This document shows positions 43,235 to 50,602 of a stretch of 64,000 bases of DNA, in pieces. Positions within the stretch are counted from its first letter, which is position 1. Each line of letters begins with the position of its first letter. The position numbers and the translations under genes were made by a program. Under the pieces are notes generated by a model that saw only the letters and a program-made list of their open reading frames with translations, ran no database searches and was not told the origin of the DNA. The stretch comes from DAISKN01 sp963716925 (GTDB lineage: Bacteria > Acidobacteriota > Vicinamibacteria > Marinacidobacterales > SMYC01): NCBI GenBank assembly GCA_963716925.1, contig CAVQUX010000014.1, positions 806,001 through 870,000 on the forward strand. The letters are read 5' to 3'.

Positions 43235-44043
43235 GCGGCGCCCGCATTCCCTTCGCCAAGACCGAAGCTCATGGGAACGATTTTCTCCTCGTCGCCGAGA
43301 ACGACGTCGAGCCCGGGTCGGCGGAACGCGTGGCACGCGCAATCTGCGATCGCCTCCGGGGCGTAGGCGCCGACGGACTCATCCTCTACCGCGGCGCCGA
43401 GGGCGACTTCGCGATGACGCTCTACAACAGCGACGGCTCCCCAGCGGAGATCTCCGGAAACGGGTTGAGGTGCCTCGCCGCCTACCTCGTTCATCGGGGG
43501 CTCGCGACCCGCGACCCCGTCGAGGTCTCGACGGGGGCAGGAAGGCTCTCCCTGTCTCTCCTCGACCGCGAGGATTTCCGTTTCCGGTTTCGAGCGAACA
43601 TGGGAGCTCCGCGGGATCTCGCCAAGGAGACTCTGGTCGCCGAAGGCGAGAGATTCCAGGCGACGACGCTCTCTCTGGGAAACCCGCACTGCGTGCTCTT
43701 CCGGAGCGGCTTCGACGTCGCCGAGCTCCGAAGAGTCGGACCCCGTCTCGAGTCTCACCCCAGGTTCCCCCGGAAGACCAACGTCGAGTTGGTCGAGATC
43801 CTCTCGCCTTCCGATATCCGTATGGGCATCTGGGAGCGGGGAGTCGGGGAGACCGCCTCGTCGGGCACCGGCTCCTCGGCCTCGGCCGTGGCCTCGATCT
43901 GGAACGACCTCGCGAAGAGCCCCGTCCAGGTGCATTGCCCCGGAGGCGTCATGACCGTCTTCTGGGAGCAAGGAAGCGACGTTTTCCTCGAAGGCGAGGC
44001 GTCCATCGTGGCGGAAGGTTCGTATTTCTTCCAGTCCCTGTGA
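43231..44043 (+). CDS. dapF: Diaminopimelate epimerase-like protein lacking the second catalytic cysteine
   Basis: A 270-residue protein from ATG 43231. It follows the DapF fold: FAKTEAHGNDFLLV, YNSDGSPAEISGNGLRCLAA with the first catalytic Cys81, and LSLGNPHCVLF. The second catalytic site, normally ACGTGACA, reads ETASSGTGSSASA, so the expected cysteine is Ser211. Classical DapF needs both cysteines for two-base racemisation. It could be a functional variant with altered chemistry, a related isomerase, or an error-free lineage variant; I favour a family member with modified catalysis. Confidence 0.78.
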   Translation: MSGARIPFAKTEAHGNDFLLVAENDVEPGSAERVARAICDRLRGVGADGLILYRGAEGDFAMTLYNSDGSPAEISGNGLRCLAAYLVHRGLATRDPVEVSTGAGRLSLSLLDREDFRFRFRANMGAPRDLAKETLVAEGERFQATTLSLGNPHCVLFRSGFDVAELRRVGPRLESHPRFPRKTNVELVEILSPSDIRMGIWERGVGETASSGTGSSASAVASIWNDLAKSPVQVHCPGGVMTVFWEQGSDVFLEGEASIVAEGSYFFQSL

Positions 44044-44093
44044 CCCCGCGATCGACGGAACCCGCAATCGTTCCCTGTTAGAATGACGGTAAG

Positions 44094-44504
44094 ATGGACT
44101 CACCGCAAAGCCGCCTCATCGAAGCCCTGGCAGAGTTTCCCGAAGTGGAGCTCGCGGTGATCTTCGGCTCCGCCGCGCGGGGCAAGGCGGGTCGCGGCAG
44201 CGACATCGATATCGGAGTCCGCACGAAAGACGATACCCACGAAGCGCTCCGCCGGTTGGAAGCGCCTCTGGTCCGCGCCGCGGGATGCGCGGTCGATCTG
44301 GTGCCGCTCGACGAATCTCCACCGCTTCTTCGATTCGAGATCGCTCGCGACGGAAAGGTGCTGGTCGAGAGGAAGCCGCATGCATGGGCGGATTTCCGCG
44401 CTCGTGCCATGGTCGATTGGTGGGACTGGGCGCCAATCGCGCGCAGGATTCACACCGCGGCGGCTGCCCGCCTGGAAAAGAGAATGAATCGTGGTTCGCC
44501 CTGA
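44094..44504 (+). CDS. mntA: MntA-like minimal nucleotidyltransferase antitoxin
   Basis: A 136-residue protein with the nucleotidyltransferase motif G25-S26-A-A-R-G followed by S36-D-I-D39, and a further acidic VDLVPLD. This is the MNT-domain antitoxin of HepT/MntA type VII systems, in which the antitoxin AMPylates a tyrosine of the toxin. The gene overlaps the start of the HepT frame. Since the toxin gene is broken, this antitoxin may be unopposed. Confidence 0.85.
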   Translation: MDSPQSRLIEALAEFPEVELAVIFGSAARGKAGRGSDIDIGVRTKDDTHEALRRLEAPLVRAAGCAVDLVPLDESPPLLRFEIARDGKVLVERKPHAWADFRARAMVDWWDWAPIARRIHTAAAARLEKRMNRGSP

Positions 44505-44920
44505 CGTCGCCGGTCGCAAGGTGGCCCGGGCCGCCCGAATAGCTCGACGACGCAGAATCGATTCTCTCACGGGACCCCGAGGAGCTTGCGCGGGACGGCG
44601 CAAGTCGGGATCTCGCGTCGTTCTATCTGTTCCTGGCCATCCAGGAATGCATCGATCTCGCCGCCCACTGGGTCGCGGACGAAGGGCTCGCTCCACCGGA
44701 GGACGCGGCTTCGACGTTCGACGTTCTCGCCTCTCGGGGATTCATCGAACCGAGGACAGCCGATGAGCTCCGCGCTGCCGCGGGACTCCGTAACCGCATC
44801 GCACATGGGTATTCGGATATCGACCATGAGCGAATGCGGGCGGAGGCGAAGGCAGGAGTGAAATGCCTCAGGGAATTCCTGCTGGCTGTTTCCAGGGCCT
44901 CGGGACTCTCCAAGCCGTGA
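44491..44920 (+). pseudogene. hepT: HepT-like toxin gene broken by frameshift plus nonsense codon
   Basis: The start GTG 44491 (VRPDVAGRKVARAA) is followed near 44534 by a frame change and an in-frame TAG at 44540-44542 where relatives have Trp (EW reads as E-stop). The other frame then continues intact: LDDAESILSRDPEELARDGA, FYLFLAIQECIDLAAHWVAD, and the RNase motif RX4HXY in LRNRIAHGYSDID, to TGA 44918-44920. The toxin is thus recognisable but cannot be made as a whole. One extra C and one G-to-A change explain it, so error versus inactivation is open. Confidence 0.8.
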
Positions 44921-44955
44921 GGCGTTGAATTAGGATACTGCGTACCGGAGGAATC

Positions 44956-45438
44956 ATGACGAAAAGAAACGCTGGACTCGCCGCTCTCTTTGTTGTCTCG
45001 GTTCTGCTGCTGGGCGCCGCCGCCGCCGCCTTCGTCGAATCGGAGGCGGACGTGGCTCGGAACGAGATACAAGCATTGATCGAGGCGTCCTACATCAACG
45101 GCGCCTTCAACGCTCTCGACACGAAGTCGATGAGGGAAGGCTTCCACCCGGTGTTCAAGATCTACGGCGCCCAGAAAGACGGCGGGCTCCAGCAGCTCCC
45201 GATCGAAGAGTGGATCGCGGGAATCGAAAAGCGGAAGGCGAGCCCCGACTTCGACCCGAAGGACCAGAAGTGGGAGCACCGCTTCGCGCTCGTCGACGTA
45301 ACCGGCTCGGCCGCGGTGGCGAAGATCGAGCTCTTCAAGGACGGAAAGCACGTCTACACCGACTACCTCTCGCTCCTGAAGCTCGGCGACGGCTGGAAGA
45401 TCACCGACAAGGTCTACTACCGCCATCCCGAATCCTAA
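44956..45438 (+). CDS. Exported NTF2-fold (lumazine-binding-like) protein
   Basis: A 160-residue protein with a signal peptide (AALFVVSVLLLGAAAAAF). The mature part has the SnoaL/NTF2-like pattern of a long helix then curved sheet: VARNEIQALIEASYINGAFN, HPVFKIYG and YTDYLSLLKLGDGWKITDKV, common in proteins annotated as putative lumazine-binding. No catalytic residues are assignable. Its stop overlaps the start of the beta-propeller gene (TAATG). Confidence 0.78.
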   Translation: MTKRNAGLAALFVVSVLLLGAAAAAFVESEADVARNEIQALIEASYINGAFNALDTKSMREGFHPVFKIYGAQKDGGLQQLPIEEWIAGIEKRKASPDFDPKDQKWEHRFALVDVTGSAAVAKIELFKDGKHVYTDYLSLLKLGDGWKITDKVYYRHPES

Positions 45439-46445
45439 TGTCCGAGCGCTTCCTCGCCGCGCTTCTCGTCTGGAGCCTGCCTTTCGCCGGCGGAGCCGAT
45501 ACTCTTCTCGTCGCGAACAAGCGTGAGGCGACTCTCACCTTCGTCGATCCGGACACGGGAATCGTTCGCGCCGCCATTGCGACGGGGCTCGACCCGCACG
45601 AGGTCGAAGTGTCGGGCGATGGGAGGCGCGCCGTCGTTTCCATGTACGGGACCGACGAGGAACCGGGCTCGACGATTACCGTCGTCGACGTCCCCGCGGG
45701 GAAGGAGCTCCGCACAGTCGAGCTCCAGGGGTTTACTCGTCCCCACGGAATCCGCTGGTTCGGGGACGACCGCCATGTCTGGGTCACGGCGGAGTTCGAA
45801 AGGACCCTCCTGAGAGTCGATACCGAGACGGGTGCGATCGTGAAGCGCGTCGATACCGGTCAGGACGGCTCGCACATGCTCGCGCTCTCGCCCGACGGCA
45901 AGCTCCTCTACACCGCGAACCGGGGCTCCGATTCGGTCAGCGTCTTCGACGCCTCGACGGGACGGAAGCTCCGCGATCTCCCGGCGGGTCCGGGAGCGGA
46001 AGGCATCGACGCCAGCCCCGACGGGAGGGAGATCTGGACGGGCTTTCGCCGAACCAACGAAGTGGGGGTCATCGACCTCGCCCGCGGTGAGCTCGTGGCG
46101 AGGCTACCGACGGGGAAGTCCCCGTTCCGAACCCGCCTGACTCCCGACGGCCGACACGCCTTCGTCTCCAATCTCGAGTCGAGCGACGTTTCGATCTTCG
46201 ACGTCCGCGCCCGGAAGCTTCTGAAGACGGTAGCTCTTCCCCTGATGGCCCGCGGGCCTTTCGAGCCGGCGGACCCTCTGGGGTCCTACCCGAGCGGCCT
46301 TCTCGTCGAGCCCGTACGCGGACGAATCTACGTCGCCCACACGCGCGCCCGCGAAGTGTCGATTCTCGATCTCGAGACCTTCGAGCGTGTCGGAGTCTTG
46401 ATCGTGGGATACGGCGTCGACGGCCTCGCGTACTCCGGTCTCTAA
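45438..46445 (+). CDS. YncE-like YVTN beta-propeller protein, exported
   Basis: A 335-residue protein from ATG 45438 with a signal peptide. Repeated blades resemble YVTN/NHL units: LLVANKREATLTFVDPDTG, GLDPHEVEVSGDGRR, LYTANRGSDSVSVFDASTG, VSNLESSDVSIFDVRAR and IYVAHTRAREVSILDLETF. A seven-bladed propeller is likely. Such proteins act as scaffolds or ligand binders in the periplasm. It forms a two-gene unit with the NTF2-like protein. Confidence 0.88.
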   Translation: MSERFLAALLVWSLPFAGGADTLLVANKREATLTFVDPDTGIVRAAIATGLDPHEVEVSGDGRRAVVSMYGTDEEPGSTITVVDVPAGKELRTVELQGFTRPHGIRWFGDDRHVWVTAEFERTLLRVDTETGAIVKRVDTGQDGSHMLALSPDGKLLYTANRGSDSVSVFDASTGRKLRDLPAGPGAEGIDASPDGREIWTGFRRTNEVGVIDLARGELVARLPTGKSPFRTRLTPDGRHAFVSNLESSDVSIFDVRARKLLKTVALPLMARGPFEPADPLGSYPSGLLVEPVRGRIYVAHTRAREVSILDLETFERVGVLIVGYGVDGLAYSGL

Positions 46446-46568
46446 TCGTAGGACTTATCGCGTACGGTCGTCGCCAGGGCGGCACCGCAAGATAAGCCTT
46501 CCTCGAACGACAGGCCATGCTTCTCGAGGTTGGAAGCGGCTTACTCGGGATCCCATTCGAAATGCACG
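46443..46568 (-). pseudogene. BrnT toxin relic with stop codon and truncation
   Basis: Minus strand from GTG 46568: VHFEWDPE, an in-frame TAA, then AASNLEKHGLSFEEGLSCGA and further residues to TAG. This matches the start of BrnT RNase toxins (FEWD.. KA..N..KHGVSFEEA). The TAA likely arose from a Lys codon by one change. Only about 42 of the usual 90 residues remain. No BrnA antitoxin is seen. It lies in the gap between the beta-propeller and the ATPase gene. Confidence 0.7.
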
Positions 46569-46583
46569 GCTCAAGCCTAACGT

Positions 46584-47993
46584 TCACGCGAGCAAATCGG
46601 CTGCCGTCACCACGACGCCCTGTTGTTCGTCGCCCGCCGTTACCTTCGCCGCCCGGGGCACGAATAGTGCCCGCACGACCTGCTTCGAGGCCACGGCGGC
46701 GATGTCGGGCGGGGATTTCTTCGCGAGGGCCTCGAGCAGCCGCTTCAACTCACGAGGGCCCTTCGGCCGCTCGCTCCACTTTGCTTCTCCGAGGAGAAGG
46801 CGTTTCCCGTTCCGGGATTCGGCGACGAGGTCCCATTCGGGCGCTTGGCCGCGCCACCATCGCGAGGCGGGTTGCCACGGTCCGAGCCTGGAGAGAACGG
46901 AGCCTGGCCTGACGCTTGGGACATTCTTTCGGCAAAGATCTTCCCATGTGGAGGCCACGAGCCCCGGCCAGTGGCGATTCAGGAGCTCGAGACGCGTCTT
47001 TCGCGACCCGCTCGTGAGCGCTCCGCGGTTCGGCGCGACCACACGAAACCAAAGCCGGAAGAAGGGATCGTCGATTCGGTAGAGACTTCGTTTCGTCCCC
47101 CGCTCCGGCTCCCCGAACGGGACGTCGCGGCGCAATAGACCCATCTCGAGCAACCTTTCGAGGGGTCGGGAGATCGACGTGGCCGGCCGCCCCATTCGGC
47201 CTGCGATCTCCGAAACACGATGGGCGCCCGCTCCCACGGCATCGAGAACGGGGCGAGCCTCGACCGCGGAGGGAACTTCCTCGATGAGGAGCCGGTCCGG
47301 CTCACCGTGAAGAGGACCCAGCGGATCCAGGACCAGCTTCTCGACGCGGGCACCCTGATCTCCACGGAGCTCCGCCGCGAGCTCCCAGTAGCGCGGCACG
47401 CCTCCCCAGGCGGCGTAGGCTTCGACGACGGCCGTCTCGCGCCGCAATCCCAAAGCCTCCTTCAGGTGGCGTGGGGCGAGTGGCCGAATCTCCAGTGTCT
47501 CTCGAGCTCTTCCGAAAAGCGGAGCCTCGCTCGAGAGAACGATACCCTGCATCATCCTCTGGCTGGATCCGGCCACCGCGAGCACCAGGCGCGCTTCGCG
47601 GGCTTCGTGGTCGACGAACCTCTGAAGCACGCTCGGAAGCTCGGGAGACGAGAGCGCCAGATAAGGGAACTCGTCGAAAACCACGGGTCCCCGCCAGCCT
47701 TTCCGGCGGGCTTCGGCCGCGAATCGAAGAAACAGCCGAAGCCAGTCGGGATAGGTGACGTCGGCAAATCCAGGCAGAAAGGCAGCCGCGGCCTCGGCGA
47801 AGTAGCGTCTTTGGATCTCGGCGGTCGAAAGGTCGGCGACGGTATAGAGGCCGCCGTGCTTCCGAGCCCACTCCACGAGGAGGCGCGTTTTTCCCAGCCT
47901 TCGCCGGCCGTGGATCACCGAAAGCCCGCCCTGGGGGACTCGCATCAGAGCATCGAGGCGGGATAGCTCCTCGGTTCTGTTCAAAAAGCGCAT
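46584..47993 (-). CDS. Archaeal-type STAND/AAA ATPase with DUF234-like C-terminus
   Basis: A 469-residue protein. An N-terminal P-loop (SVIHGRRRLGKTRLL, a Walker A variant) and a Walker B-like VVFDEFPYL mark it as the Arch_ATPase family; a winged-helix region (SEIAGRMGRPATSISRPL) follows, then a C-terminal DUF234-like domain (DPFFRLWFRVVAPNRGAL) with a PD-(D/E)xK-like EWDLVAESRNGKRLLLGEAK. This family is accessory, scattered in archaea and bacteria, and often suspected of mobile-element or defence roles. Function not established. AT-rich DNA lies upstream. Confidence 0.82.
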   Translation of the reverse strand: MRFLNRTEELSRLDALMRVPQGGLSVIHGRRRLGKTRLLVEWARKHGGLYTVADLSTAEIQRRYFAEAAAAFLPGFADVTYPDWLRLFLRFAAEARRKGWRGPVVFDEFPYLALSSPELPSVLQRFVDHEAREARLVLAVAGSSQRMMQGIVLSSEAPLFGRARETLEIRPLAPRHLKEALGLRRETAVVEAYAAWGGVPRYWELAAELRGDQGARVEKLVLDPLGPLHGEPDRLLIEEVPSAVEARPVLDAVGAGAHRVSEIAGRMGRPATSISRPLERLLEMGLLRRDVPFGEPERGTKRSLYRIDDPFFRLWFRVVAPNRGALTSGSRKTRLELLNRHWPGLVASTWEDLCRKNVPSVRPGSVLSRLGPWQPASRWWRGQAPEWDLVAESRNGKRLLLGEAKWSERPKGPRELKRLLEALAKKSPPDIAAVASKQVVRALFVPRAAKVTAGDEQQGVVVTAADLLA

Positions 47994-47995
47994 AG

Positions 47996-48030
47996 ATTAT
48001 GCAAGTAAGAATAATACATATGTGCATAAT
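47996..48030. promoter_or_regulatory. AT-rich inverted repeat upstream of the ATPase gene
   Basis: Arms ATTATGCA (47996-48003) and TGCATAAT (48023-48030) are exact inverted copies 19 bases apart, immediately before the minus-strand ATG at 47993. The patch includes CATATG. It is a candidate operator or promoter for the ATPase gene. Confidence 0.5.
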
Positions 48031-48252
48031 ATGCGAGTGGCGGGTGGACAGTTCGTCGAGGGGCTTACGCTTCCGGACGCGGATCGATTCCGATTCGGTC
48101 GACATCTCTGGCTGTTGCCAGCGAGTAATACATATTACTGCTTCGCGCAGCGACCAACTTGAGCGTTTCGACTCATCGGTGTTTCTACCGATGAAAGTCC
48201 GATGAAGGTATTCATCTGATTTATTCTTGACCTTCCGTCCACGACGAAATAC
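48031..48252. other. Non-coding gap between the ATPase and the Rhs tip
   Basis: I see no convincing gene. An in-frame TGA at 48217 closes the Rhs frame upstream, so no Rhs body exists here. A small repeat CGATGAAAGTCCGATGAAG lies near 48190-48208. Confidence 0.5.
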
Positions 48253-49464
48253 GTGGGAGGGGACTACGAGATCGCTCCCGACGGTACGGTGACGAAGTAT
48301 CTCGCCGGGGGAAAGCAGGTGGGAGCGAGTTTCTTCGTCCATCATCGCGACCATTTAGGCTCGATCCAAGCGGTGACGAACTCAGCGGGAACCGAGGTGC
48401 GAAGGCAGAAACATAAGCCCTACGGAGATCAACACTATGTCTCGGGCAGCCACCTCGAGTCGAAGGGCTGGATTGGTGAGCGGGAGGAGGAGACCGAACT
48501 CCTCTACCTCAATGCTCGATTCTACGACCCAGAAATAGGAAGGTTCGCTTCACCCGATCCGATCGTCGGGCCGGGCCAGCTATTGAATCGGTACTCATAC
48601 GCATTAGGGACACCGACAAACCTTGCCGACTCGTCCGGTCTGATGCCGACCAATGGGCGTTTGGGAGGAGACAAGGAAAACCCCGGGCCGCGAGACGGCA
48701 ATTTGGGCGGTGTCTTTCCGGCGTGCAAAGCAGATCCAAACAGTGCCGAGTGCCAATTTATGATTGCTCGCCGGGCCCACGTCCAGGAAATGACGCAGGA
48801 ACGCGCGGAGCGCGGGCGCCAAATTCGGGCGAACGCATTCTACTCGATTCAGATTGGAATCTGGGGCACCCAGCCGAGCCAGTCGTTGGGACCCGCTGTA
48901 GATGCGTTCTTCCAAACGAGTACGCTCCAAGCCGCCTTCCTCTCTCGAGCGCACGTGCTGGGTCAAACACCGCAGACTTCCAGAAATCCCAACCAGGTCC
49001 TGACGAACTTGCTTGGGAGGACCATCCGCGTGCTGACCGGGCAAGAATATGGTCTAACGCAGGCAATTATGCTTCAAGATAGGGTCTTGACCGCCGTTAG
49101 TCTCATTAATGAAAGCCGAGAATACCTTTCGGACCGGGCGATTGCGGTCTTTGCATACCTTGAGAGGATCTCAATCACAGAGAACCTTCACCCCCTGATT
49201 GATCGAACTTCAGGAGCGGGAATGCTCTATTGGAATAACACGTTGCAGATGAACGCGAACTACGTGGAAAGATCGACGAACACCTACCTCGCGACTGCGA
49301 TCGGTCACGATGCCTACCATCTCCATGCCTATCGAACGGGTGGGTCGGTCTCGGATGAGGTTGGTCCCAATGTGTTCGGCTATGCGGTAGGAGCGGCCGT
49401 GGGAGCTCCCCCTTATGAGCTGGAGTATATCTATGCTAGGTACGTTGAAGCACGGCGACGGTGA
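48253..49464 (+). CDS. Orphan Rhs-repeat C-terminal tip with putative HDxxH toxin domain
   Basis: A 403-residue frame from GTG 48253. Residues 1-125 are only the end of an Rhs/YD core: HHRDHLGSIQAVTNSAGTEV, LLYLNARFYDPEIGRFASPD and NRYSYALGTPTNLAD. The 270-residue C-terminus is a variable tip with no family I can name, ending in a region with ATAIGHDAYHLHAYRTGG: H352-D-A-Y-H356 and H358. This resembles a zinc-hydrolase or nuclease centre. The Rhs shell is missing, so it is a displaced cassette; expression is uncertain. GC is lower than neighbours, pointing to transfer. Confidence 0.75.
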   Translation: MGGDYEIAPDGTVTKYLAGGKQVGASFFVHHRDHLGSIQAVTNSAGTEVRRQKHKPYGDQHYVSGSHLESKGWIGEREEETELLYLNARFYDPEIGRFASPDPIVGPGQLLNRYSYALGTPTNLADSSGLMPTNGRLGGDKENPGPRDGNLGGVFPACKADPNSAECQFMIARRAHVQEMTQERAERGRQIRANAFYSIQIGIWGTQPSQSLGPAVDAFFQTSTLQAAFLSRAHVLGQTPQTSRNPNQVLTNLLGRTIRVLTGQEYGLTQAIMLQDRVLTAVSLINESREYLSDRAIAVFAYLERISITENLHPLIDRTSGAGMLYWNNTLQMNANYVERSTNTYLATAIGHDAYHLHAYRTGGSVSDEVGPNVFGYAVGAAVGAPPYELEYIYARYVEARRR

Positions 49465-50014
49465 GCGCAGGACATTCCACATCCGATTACCGATTCTCGC
49501 GTTATCTATAGGTTGCGTACTAATCCTTTTGTGTTTGGCTATGGAAGTCGGCGCCATCGTCAAACAGCAGAAGAATTTGCGACTAGTCGTAACTACCGAC
49601 CGCCCTAAGTACCGCCTTGACGACGAGATTCGAATCGAAGTGAAACTCGTTAATACCGGCGACGATCCACTGTTTGTCCTTGGAATTTTGAGCTGGGGCT
49701 ACGGAGGGAATCTGCTAATCAGCATTGTTGATGATGAGGGCAACGAAGTATCGAGGGAGTTTCCCGAACATGGAGGAATCATGCCTTCCATGGCGGGCGA
49801 CGCGAGCCTTGTTCTAAGGCTCGAAGCCCACCATTTCTTTGGAACATGGCGGGTGAATGACGTTCACTATTTTGTTCAGAAACCGGGAAGATATCGAGTC
49901 GTTGCGGAATATAACCTGCTGCTCTCGGTCGGAGACTTCAACGTTAAACCGTTCTGGGGAAAGGAAGATGGTGCTATCGAGTCCTCTACATACATTGACG
50001 TCGTAAATCCATGA
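49433..50014 (+). CDS. Candidate immunity protein or membrane-anchored beta-sandwich protein
   Basis: A 193-residue protein from ATG 49433 (ATG 49415 also possible) that overlaps the end of the Rhs tip frame. One N-terminal membrane segment (LPILALSIGCVLILLCLA) leads to a beta-rich domain of the Ig or BsuPI-like kind (LRLVVTTDRPKYRLDDEIRI, VKLVNTGDDPLFV). Its overlap with and lower GC shared with the Rhs tip suggest an immunity gene, a standard arrangement for polymorphic toxins. No family match is clear. Confidence 0.6.
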   Translation: MLGTLKHGDGERRTFHIRLPILALSIGCVLILLCLAMEVGAIVKQQKNLRLVVTTDRPKYRLDDEIRIEVKLVNTGDDPLFVLGILSWGYGGNLLISIVDDEGNEVSREFPEHGGIMPSMAGDASLVLRLEAHHFFGTWRVNDVHYFVQKPGRYRVVAEYNLLLSVGDFNVKPFWGKEDGAIESSTYIDVVNP

Positions 50015-50089
50015 CCGCACTTGGATTAAGGCTCTGCGACCCGTGCCGATCACTGTAGGGACCGAATGCAGTGGACGTTAGCCGAGGCG

Positions 50090-50602
50090 TTACTCCCCTC
50101 GAAACTTCTCTTCGAACGCGAGGAGCTCGGGCTTGAGCGTCGTTCCCGCTGCGAGGGCGTCGAGGAGATCGCGCTCTTCCACCATCGCGCGGACTTCCTC
50201 GTAGCGAGCTCGAAGTGCCGAGAGCTCGGCGGGCGCTTCCTCCTCCGCTCCGCGGGCGGCCGCCATTTCGAGCAGGCCCTCGAGCTCGAAGAGGAGTTGG
50301 TCGAGCCTTCGGACGACCACAATTCGCTCCGAACTGGCTCGGAAGAACGCCTCGTTCGCGCGCAGGGTGGAGTGGGCCGCGGCCTGGATCGACGCGAGGT
50401 AGTCGCGCTCGATACTCGCGAGCCGTTGGGCTTCCGCCAGCGAAGACTCGGCCTCGGTGAAGAGCTCGGGTGCGAAGACGGCAGCATCCTGCTGTCTCGC
50501 CGCTTCGATCCGCGAGGCCGTGATCTCGAGCTCTTGCGTCGGGGGCTGGGCGCAGCCGGGCGCGAGCAGAAGACAGAGGCAGAGCGAGCCTCGGAGCCTC
50601 AC
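50090..50602 (-). CDS. DUF4398-like coiled-coil lipoprotein
   Basis: A 170-residue protein from GTG 50602, overlapping the purB stop (GTGA). A lipoprotein signal (LCLCLLLAPGCAQ) precedes a long helical region with ASRIEAARQQDAAVFAPELF and TEAESSLAEAQRLASIERDY, like DUF4398 lipoproteins. The helices would give a coiled coil anchored in the envelope. No enzymatic motif. Function not known. Confidence 0.72.
   Translation of the reverse strand: MRLRGSLCLCLLLAPGCAQPPTQELEITASRIEAARQQDAAVFAPELFTEAESSLAEAQRLASIERDYLASIQAAAHSTLRANEAFFRASSERIVVVRRLDQLLFELEGLLEMAAARGAEEEAPAELSALRARYEEVRAMVEERDLLDALAAGTTLKPELLAFEEKFRGE

Noticed and set aside
47999..48205. A 68-residue plus-strand gene upstream of the Rhs tip
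   Set aside because: It lacks a ribosome-binding site, overlaps the AT-rich inverted repeat and shows no recognisable features.
48253..49464. Complete Rhs effector or type VI cargo
   Set aside because: An in-frame stop upstream at 48217 and the absence of YD repeats or secretion genes show it is only a 3-prime remnant.
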